NCBI RefSeq assembly: GCF_004331695.1
Contig: NZ_SJSL01000009.1
Coordinates: 1 to 64,000, forward strand
DNA: 64,000 nucleotides
Direction: 5' to 3'
Origin: Pedobacter psychroterrae
GTDB lineage: Bacteria > Bacteroidota > Bacteroidia > Sphingobacteriales > Sphingobacteriaceae
The notes under the pieces were generated by a model. That model was not told the DNA's origin. It saw only the letters and a program-made list of their open reading frames with translations, and did no database searches. A program made the position numbers and the translations under genes. This document shows, piece by piece, positions 58,457 to 64,000 of the stretch; the first letter of the stretch is position 1; each line of letters opens with the position of its first letter.

Positions 58457-59332
58457 ATGAAAAAAATATTTATAGCAGCCATAGGCTTGCTTTTACTCGA
58501 TCCTTTTAGCATTTCAGCACAGAGCGGAAAGAGCGGGAAGGTTTTTGATGAACTGACCCTGACTAGCAAAATTCTAAAAAGTGAACGTAAATATGCCGTT
58601 TATTTACCGCCAGACTATGAAAGTTCAGGTCGCAGTTATCCGGTACTGTATCTGCTGCACGGGGCAGGTGACGACCAGACGGGCTGGGTGCAATTTGGCG
58701 AGGTGCTAAACATTACAGACAAAGCCATCGCAGAGGGTACAGCAACACCGATGATCATTGTCATGCCCGATGCAAATACTGGTAGAAGAGGATATTTTAA
58801 TGACATAAAAGGCGACTGGAATTATGAAGATTTCTTCTTTACGGAACTGATGCCATTTGTAGAAAAGAAATACCGGGCCAAGACAGATAAACGTTCCAGG
58901 GCGATTGCGGGACTGTCCATGGGCGGGGGCGGTACATTTATGTATGCGCTGCATCGTCCGGAAATGTTTTCGTCAGCGTGTCCGCTAAGTGCATCCGTAG
59001 GCCCTGTCACTTTAGAAGATGCTAAAAAATCAATACAGAGAAACAATGCGAATATTGCTGATTCTGCCGTTACGAATTACTATAACCGTCATAGTGCCAT
59101 TGCATTGATCAATAATATGCCTGACAGCCAAAAGAAGGCCGTACGCTGGTATATCGACTGTGGTGATGATGACTTTTTGTACGAGGGCAATGCCCTGGTA
59201 CATATCGCGTTGCGTAAGAAGGAAGTTCCGCATGAATTCCGGGTACGTGATGGAGGACATAGCTGGACCTACTGGAGGGGATCGCTGCCAAAGGTACTTG
59301 AGTTTGTATCTGATGCTTTTCATCAGTTTTAA
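58457..59332 (+). CDS. Esterase family alpha/beta hydrolase, secreted (feruloyl/acetyl-xylan esterase-like)
   Basis: From ATG 58457 the product is 291 residues with a signal peptide (to about ISAQS, residue 23). The fold of the Esterase_phd/D family is shown by RSYPVLYLLHGAGDDQTGW, the nucleophile S154 in GLSMGG, and a C-terminal histidine in RDGGHSWTYWR; the acid is probably in WYIDCGDDDF. It is likely a feruloyl or acetyl esterase. The upstream 6 residues from a TTG are not used. Confidence 0.9.
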   Translation: MKKIFIAAIGLLLLDPFSISAQSGKSGKVFDELTLTSKILKSERKYAVYLPPDYESSGRSYPVLYLLHGAGDDQTGWVQFGEVLNITDKAIAEGTATPMIIVMPDANTGRRGYFNDIKGDWNYEDFFFTELMPFVEKKYRAKTDKRSRAIAGLSMGGGGTFMYALHRPEMFSSACPLSASVGPVTLEDAKKSIQRNNANIADSAVTNYYNRHSAIALINNMPDSQKKAVRWYIDCGDDDFLYEGNALVHIALRKKEVPHEFRVRDGGHSWTYWRGSLPKVLEFVSDAFHQF

Positions 59333-59344
59333 TTTACAAAATAC

Positions 59345-59388
59345 TACCTTTGTAACTACTTAATTGTGCGTCTCAATTAAGTAGTTAC
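59345..59388 (+). promoter_or_regulatory. Promoter with a 15-bp perfect inverted repeat before the MFS gene
   Basis: TACCTTTG (59345-59352) matches TAnnTTTG exactly. Its last base starts a perfect 15-bp inverted repeat, GTAACTACTTAATTG (59352-59366) with CAATTAAGTAGTTAC (59374-59388), separated by 7 bp. The repeat covers the expected transcription start and the short leader to the ATG at 59402. It looks like a repressor operator; an RNA hairpin is an alternative. No regulator gene is adjacent. Confidence 0.7.
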
Positions 59389-59401
59389 CCTATGGCAACC
59401 A

Positions 59402-60562
59402 ATGATCTCACAAAATAAACACAGGTTCTTTTTAAGCCTGTTCTTTTTCATTTCCGGCTTTAGTTTTGCTACCTGGGCATCCAGGATCCCGACCATTAAA
59501 ACTGCTTTTGGATTTAATGAAGCAGAGTTAGGTACCGTTTTATTGGCAATGCCTATAGGTTCTCTCATCGGTCTGCCTATTTCCGGCTGGTTGGTTTCGA
59601 GGTACAATAGCCGTGTACCATTGGCGGTAGGGTATGGTTTAAATGCTTTTTCGCTAGCGCTTATTGGTTTTACGCATACTACTTTCAGCCTGGTTGTAGC
59701 TGTAGTCCTTTTTGCTTTTACTACCCGGATTTTTAATATATCTGTCAATACCCAAACGCTTACTTTGCAGAAACAGTTTGAGAAGAAGATCATCGGTTCT
59801 TTTCATGGATACTGGAGCATTGGCGGGATAGCAGGTATTTTATTATCTACCTTGTTGCTTTCACAGAATGTTTCTATCCAGCATCATTTTCTTGCTGTGG
59901 GCATAATTATGGTGCTGATCACCATTTATTCATTTCAGTTCCTGCTGAGGGGCGACAGGTCGAAAACCGGAAATAAGATTATTCTGAGCAAGCCTGACCC
60001 CTATATTTTTTACCTGGGTGTGGTAGTGTTTTTATGTGCGATATGTGAAGGGGGGATGTTTGACTGGAGTGGGATCTATTTTCAGGAAGTGTTGAAAGCA
60101 GACATTTTCACTTTTGGATATTTGATATTTATGACTTTTATGGCGGCCTCCAGGTTTTTGTCAGATTTCATAATTGCCAGGTTCGGTATGCCCAAAACCT
60201 ATATCATGAGTGCAGTATGTGTTACTGCAGGGATTAGTTTGGCAATTATTTTTCCAACGTTTTGGATAGCTATGATCGGATTTTCAATGGTAGGCTTTGG
60301 CACAGCGTCAATCATACCGATGTCTTATGCACTGGCAGGGGCATCCAAGAAATATTCTCCTGGCATGGCGATCTCTATCATCGCTACATATTCTATTACA
60401 GGAATGATGCTTGGCCCGCCATTGATAGGATACCTTGCACATGCTTTTAATCTCAGGTTTTCCTTTGTGATATTTGCGTTATGCGGATTGGCATTTATAC
60501 CGATCACCAGGATGTTTTTTGACCATCAGCGACGGATATTGGCAGAAGACAACAAGGATTAA
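59402..60562 (+). CDS. MFS transporter, YbjJ-like
   Basis: The 386-residue inner-membrane protein has twelve predicted helices with the opening FFISGFSFATWASRIPTIK and TVLLAMPIGSLIGLPISGWLVSRY near the first intracellular loop. This is the pattern of the YbjJ-like group of the major facilitator superfamily. The substrate is unknown. It follows a promoter with a large palindrome (59352-59388) and converges with the YtxH gene, overlapping by 4 bp. Confidence 0.88.
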   Translation: MISQNKHRFFLSLFFFISGFSFATWASRIPTIKTAFGFNEAELGTVLLAMPIGSLIGLPISGWLVSRYNSRVPLAVGYGLNAFSLALIGFTHTTFSLVVAVVLFAFTTRIFNISVNTQTLTLQKQFEKKIIGSFHGYWSIGGIAGILLSTLLLSQNVSIQHHFLAVGIIMVLITIYSFQFLLRGDRSKTGNKIILSKPDPYIFYLGVVVFLCAICEGGMFDWSGIYFQEVLKADIFTFGYLIFMTFMAASRFLSDFIIARFGMPKTYIMSAVCVTAGISLAIIFPTFWIAMIGFSMVGFGTASIIPMSYALAGASKKYSPGMAISIIATYSITGMMLGPPLIGYLAHAFNLRFSFVIFALCGLAFIPITRMFFDHQRRILAEDNKD

Positions 60563-60948
60563 CCCCTGTTGTCTTCAATTTCACCTTCTATAGCACCATT
60601 TGCTTTAGCAATTTCTGCATCCCTGAATTCTTTAAACTCTTGCGATGCCTGGTCTACTTTGGACTTCACATTGTCCACTACGCGGTCCTTTAAGTTAGTA
60701 ATGCTGTCCCGGCCCATTGCCACTTTGTCTTTGATGGAATACAAGCCGTCTTTGGCATTGTCGGCAAGATCAAGTGCCTTGTCAGTAATCTTTTCCCTGG
60801 TTTTTTTACCGCTGTCCGGCGCAAATAATACACCCAACACAGCACCCACTGCAAGTCCGGCTAATAATGCGATAACAGCTCCTGATTTATCATTTGAATG
60901 ATTTGACAGGTCAGATATACGGTTGGATATTAATTTTCTGTAGTTCAT
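60559..60948 (-). CDS. YtxH domain-containing protein
   Basis: The 129-residue protein has a short hydrophobic segment with the YtxH pattern GAVIALLAGLAVGAVLGVLFAP followed by DSGKKTREKI, then a long amphipathic helix rich in Lys, Asp and Ala (DRVVDNVKSKVDQASQEFKE). YtxH proteins are general-stress-associated membrane-anchored coiled-coil proteins of unknown mechanism. Length is normal for Bacteroidota members. Confidence 0.88.
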   Translation of the reverse strand: MNYRKLISNRISDLSNHSNDKSGAVIALLAGLAVGAVLGVLFAPDSGKKTREKITDKALDLADNAKDGLYSIKDKVAMGRDSITNLKDRVVDNVKSKVDQASQEFKEFRDAEIAKANGAIEGEIEDNRG

Positions 60949-61026
60949 GATTAAAGTATTTTATAAGTACTAACACAATCTGCAACAGAGTGTTTTAATT
61001 TTTAAATTTTATCTAAGTTTGTCGTT

Positions 61027-63897
61027 ATGACAAAGAAGCGTTGGATGCTCATGATTTTGCAGATTGTATTTCTCTTAGGCAATACTAAGGCGCAGTCTAT
61101 TGATCCCGATGATACTGCTAAAGTATTTGCTGCTCTTGTAAAAGCCAGGGCAGCTGTTTTGGCCGGCAAGCTCACAAAGCCGGAGGCCATTAGGGAAATG
61201 CTCAGGTTGGGGATGGCCGGTGATGCTAAAGCGGCAATTGATAAACTGGAAGCAAAAACAACTGAAGAGCAACTTGTCTCTGCAGAATATTTGATATTTA
61301 ACAATAGTTTTAAGGCTGCTGGGGAATTGGTAAATGGGCTGCTAAAGCAATGGCCCAAAAATGAAAATGCACTTTTGTTGAAAGGATTTTTGGAGATTCA
61401 GGCCTGGCGCTTACCCGAAGCGGCGGACATAGCTACACAGCTGCTGGTCTACAATCCCGAAAGTGAAAAAGCAGCGCTCCTGCTGGGTAAGGTAAGGCTG
61501 CTTCAAAAAAACTATCCGGAGGCGATGGCTATCGTTAAAAAAGTACAGCAAAAGAATAAAAATAGCGCAGGGGCGTACCTTCTTGAAGCAGATGTCTATT
61601 TCTGGGACCAGCATCCTGAACTGGCCGAAAAGCCATTGATCAGGTCGTTGAGTCTCGATCCTTTCAATGCAGACGCGCGCTTTAGCTACGGGTATGCGAT
61701 CTGGAGGAGGGTCGACGCATCCCAGCTGAATGCCATGGCAGCGCAATGGGAACTGGCACTGGCCATCAACCCGCTCCACTATCAGACCCACTGGCATTGG
61801 GGAAACGGGCATACCAACCTTACCTATGCTGACTACGTAGAAAAAGACGATGAGGCCATCAGAAAAGTGCTGGAAAGGGCTGATGAACTGGTAAAAAAAG
61901 GCGATATACAGGGAGCAATTGCTTTCACGAGAACGGTAGGACTGCAGTACCCAGGTTCGGTATTGCCACAGATGCACAGGGCATCTATTTATTATAGTGC
62001 CTTTGATATAGATCGCGGGCTGCGCCTGGATTCTGCCGAGGCGATCTTCAAAATCATATTGTCCAAAAAGAAGCATTATGGCCCTGCCCACAATGGGCTT
62101 TCTGCTGTGATCAAAAGCAAACGCATTCCTTACCTGCAGGTTTTCGATTCTATAACCAATGTATTGAAGCATACCACCATCACCGATCCTGAAAACTTTA
62201 ACAAGGTATTTCCTGATGTGGCCTATTACCAGGGAGCAACTGCAAAGGCAATGGTGTGGAACCAATTGTACACCTCCGTAGTCTATTTTCCGTTTCTATC
62301 CAAACAGCATAATTATTTCAGGATTCCGCCTTTACACCATGATCTCGCCATTACTATGAACTCGCCTTCATTTCGGTATATGACCACATTTGACAACAGG
62401 CAGTGGATGGATATCCGTGGCGTAGGCAGCGGTGCTGCAGCGATAGAATATGCGGAGCGGGGCGCTTTCCTGGAGCGCAATGTGGTGTTGCATGAGTATG
62501 CCCATCTGTTTCATGGTACCGTGCTTACCGATGCAGAGAGCAGGAAAATCCGGGCTTTGTACTATAATGCCATGAAAGAAAAGCGTACGCTTGATTACTA
62601 TTCCCAAAATAATGAAAGCGAATACTTTGCGCAGACTTATCCCGCCTATTTTGAAGCGGTAAAGGTGCACCCGCTTGATTTTAAATCAATGAATACTACA
62701 GCTGATCTTAAAGCCAAAGATCCGGCAATGTACCAGTTTCTGGACCAGATGGTCAAAAAGGAAAAAGCTTACCTGGCCGGCGATAAAAAAGCAATGGCCA
62801 GCAATTGGGCAGAGGTGTATGTAAACCTGAGCAACAGGAACGGCAATTCCCCTATTGCAACCAGGTATCTGGATACAGCACTGACTTATGACGGCAGATA
62901 TTTGCCCGCCTATCTGGCTATGGCCCGGCTAAAGCAGTTTAACAAGGATTTTAAGGCAGCAGAAGCATGGTTGGTAAAGGCAAAAGAATTAGACCCGAAA
63001 TATGCACCTACATATGCTGCTTATGCTGCGCTAACAGCTTCCCGGTTGGCGGCAGGAGATCTGGATGAAAAAAAGGCGCTCGCCATACAGACCGCTTATC
63101 TGCAACAGTCCATTGAACTGGAAGATGATTATCAGGAGCTTGCCCGGTTAAATCTATTATTAAGAGAACTATATCGGAAAAATGCGCTGTTTGCTGAGGC
63201 AATAAAGGTGGCAGATCAATATGTCAGGACCGGAGCCACTGTTTCCACCTATCTGAGGGACAGAAGAGATGAGGCAATCGCCTTTTCAGCGGTGCTAAAG
63301 ACAGGCATGGGGAATAAAGCAGCAGTTGCGGTGTTAAAAAACCTGGTGGACCAGAAACCGCAGAATTTCGAGTTCAGGAATATGTATGCCGATGCGCTGG
63401 CTGCAAATGAGGATTATACAGGGGCAATCGCCACCCTTCAGCAGGCACAACGCATACTAAACGCCTCGGGTAATGCCAGATCAGATTACAACCTGAGGAT
63501 TGCTGAGTATTATCATGCGATCAATGAAAAGGATAGTCTGTTGGCCTATCTAAGTCCATTCCTGAGGGATAAATCTTCTGTTCGCGGTGCAGACCAGTTC
63601 AGGTATATTAATCTGCTCATCAAAACAGGGCACAAAGATAAAGCTGCTGAGCTGTTCAGTACCCTGAGTGCAAAAGGAGATAATCCATATAAAGCGGCCT
63701 ATTTTTATACACAGGGGAAATTAAGTGCAGCCGAAGGAAGGTCAGCCGAAAGTGCAGCCTTTTATGAGAAGGCCATTCAGGCCAATCCATACTATACCCA
63801 GGCCTACAAGGACCTGATAGCCTTTGCGAAGGATGCAAAACTTAGCAATAAGGTTAAAGAAATGCAAGGCATGATGAAAAGTATGGATTTAAAATAA
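61027..63897 (+). CDS. TPR-repeat protein with HExxH metallopeptidase core, secreted
   Basis: The 956-residue protein has a signal peptide (to about residue 22, TKAQS). TPR-type helical repeats fill residues 60-330 and again 600-950. Between them sits a zinc-peptidase motif: H489-E-Y-A-H493 (VLHEYAHLFHG), with E532 in NESEYFAQTYPAYFE as the probable third ligand, a gluzincin-like spacing. It probably acts in the periplasm or at the surface. A -7-like TAAGTTTG (61014-61021) lies right before the ATG, so a later start at residue 7 or 9 cannot be excluded. No adjacent partner is evident. Confidence 0.82.
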   Translation: MTKKRWMLMILQIVFLLGNTKAQSIDPDDTAKVFAALVKARAAVLAGKLTKPEAIREMLRLGMAGDAKAAIDKLEAKTTEEQLVSAEYLIFNNSFKAAGELVNGLLKQWPKNENALLLKGFLEIQAWRLPEAADIATQLLVYNPESEKAALLLGKVRLLQKNYPEAMAIVKKVQQKNKNSAGAYLLEADVYFWDQHPELAEKPLIRSLSLDPFNADARFSYGYAIWRRVDASQLNAMAAQWELALAINPLHYQTHWHWGNGHTNLTYADYVEKDDEAIRKVLERADELVKKGDIQGAIAFTRTVGLQYPGSVLPQMHRASIYYSAFDIDRGLRLDSAEAIFKIILSKKKHYGPAHNGLSAVIKSKRIPYLQVFDSITNVLKHTTITDPENFNKVFPDVAYYQGATAKAMVWNQLYTSVVYFPFLSKQHNYFRIPPLHHDLAITMNSPSFRYMTTFDNRQWMDIRGVGSGAAAIEYAERGAFLERNVVLHEYAHLFHGTVLTDAESRKIRALYYNAMKEKRTLDYYSQNNESEYFAQTYPAYFEAVKVHPLDFKSMNTTADLKAKDPAMYQFLDQMVKKEKAYLAGDKKAMASNWAEVYVNLSNRNGNSPIATRYLDTALTYDGRYLPAYLAMARLKQFNKDFKAAEAWLVKAKELDPKYAPTYAAYAALTASRLAAGDLDEKKALAIQTAYLQQSIELEDDYQELARLNLLLRELYRKNALFAEAIKVADQYVRTGATVSTYLRDRRDEAIAFSAVLKTGMGNKAAVAVLKNLVDQKPQNFEFRNMYADALAANEDYTGAIATLQQAQRILNASGNARSDYNLRIAEYYHAINEKDSLLAYLSPFLRDKSSVRGADQFRYINLLIKTGHKDKAAELFSTLSAKGDNPYKAAYFYTQGKLSAAEGRSAESAAFYEKAIQANPYYTQAYKDLIAFAKDAKLSNKVKEMQGMMKSMDLK

Positions 63898-63944
63898 CCG
63901 ATATTTTTTACGAAAAAAAGACTATTAAAAGACAATTTTAGTAT

Positions 63945-63971
63945 TACTTTTGCATAGTGTAATTATTACAC
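63945..63971 (+). promoter_or_regulatory. Promoter -7 element and palindromic site for a gene beyond the window
   Basis: TACTTTTG (63945-63952) matches TAnnTTTG. A perfect 15-bp palindrome, GTGTAATTATTACAC (63957-63971), lies just downstream at the expected transcription start. The gene it serves lies past position 64000 and is not visible. Confidence 0.55.
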
Positions 63972-64000
63972 TAACTAAGGTGTATTTACCCTTCAAAAGT

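Noticed and set aside
61411..62265. 284-residue minus-strand ORF inside the TPR-peptidase gene
   Set aside because: It is antisense to a well-supported gene with signal peptide and motifs; the translation has no recognisable domain.
1..64000. tRNA, rRNA, prophage or insertion sequence
   Set aside because: No tRNA-like cloverleaf with TTCRA loop, rRNA segment, integrase, transposase or terminal repeats was found on reading both strands, though short RNAs could be missed by eye.

Overview
The window looks like a chromosomal segment of a Bacteroidota bacterium, most likely a Sphingobacteriaceae member close to Pedobacter. The grounds are the protein families (DUF6266, a TonB-dependent receptor with a carboxypeptidase-like plug extension, YpdA, PycTM/DUF5706, many secreted enzymes and lipoproteins), the scarcity of purine-rich ribosome binding sites, and several exact matches to the Bacteroidota -7 promoter element TAnnTTTG. 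No rRNA, tRNA, CRISPR array, integrase or insertion sequence was found. Most of the region is ordinary core and accessory chromosome.

Layout. 1-737: end of a DUF6266 gene, then a repeat-rich gap with 11-bp and 10-bp tandem arrays and a palindrome. 738-4212: a heterodimeric ABC exporter pair. 4227-6098: an AraC regulator and an SDR reductase sharing an upstream motif. 6161-7126: YpdA-type reductase. 7230-9165: a two-gene RloA/RloB (AAA ATPase plus TOPRIM-like) cassette, a candidate phage-defence module. 9267-13440 (minus): a large PAS/GAF protein with a His box but no kinase ATPase domain, a Fic remnant, and a PQQ-type sugar dehydrogenase. 13499-20903: M23-type protein, an ArsR-controlled SRPBCC/DoxX/DUF4256 operon with visible operators, a sensor kinase, a small membrane ORF, DUF3500, an unknown protein and an EEP hydrolase. 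20908-21983 (minus): cytochrome c and SCO lipoproteins.

22056-25896: cobalamin riboswitch, metE, terminator, fabH. 25908-30606: a putative metal-related locus (Cys-rich membrane protein, TonB-dependent receptor, BNR-like lipoprotein with CxCC and His/Met-rich motifs, small lipoprotein), with a striking structured intergenic segment at 26310-26499. 30690-33623: SNF2 helicase. 33692-43820: a tight six-gene block: HD phosphohydrolase fused to a PycTM effector domain, polyphosphate kinase, SdiA-regulated-like lipoprotein, exported metallophosphoesterase, GAF protein, and an Omp85-type barrel carrying a kinase-like DRHxxN segment. This block is the best candidate for an undescribed system.

43984-51540 (minus): CvfB-like S1 protein, a small HTH protein and a complete thiamine operon (thiS-thiC-tenI/thiE-thiD-thiE-thiG-thiH) under a TPP riboswitch. 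51541-63897: another 11-bp tandem array, sialate O-acetylesterase, small enzymes, a Crp-like regulator with an AhpD-like protein, GH30 and an esterase, an MFS transporter with a large palindrome at its promoter, YtxH, and a TPR protein with an HExxH metallopeptidase motif. The window ends with a promoter and palindrome for a gene beyond the edge.

All family assignments are from reading sequence motifs; no database search was run.
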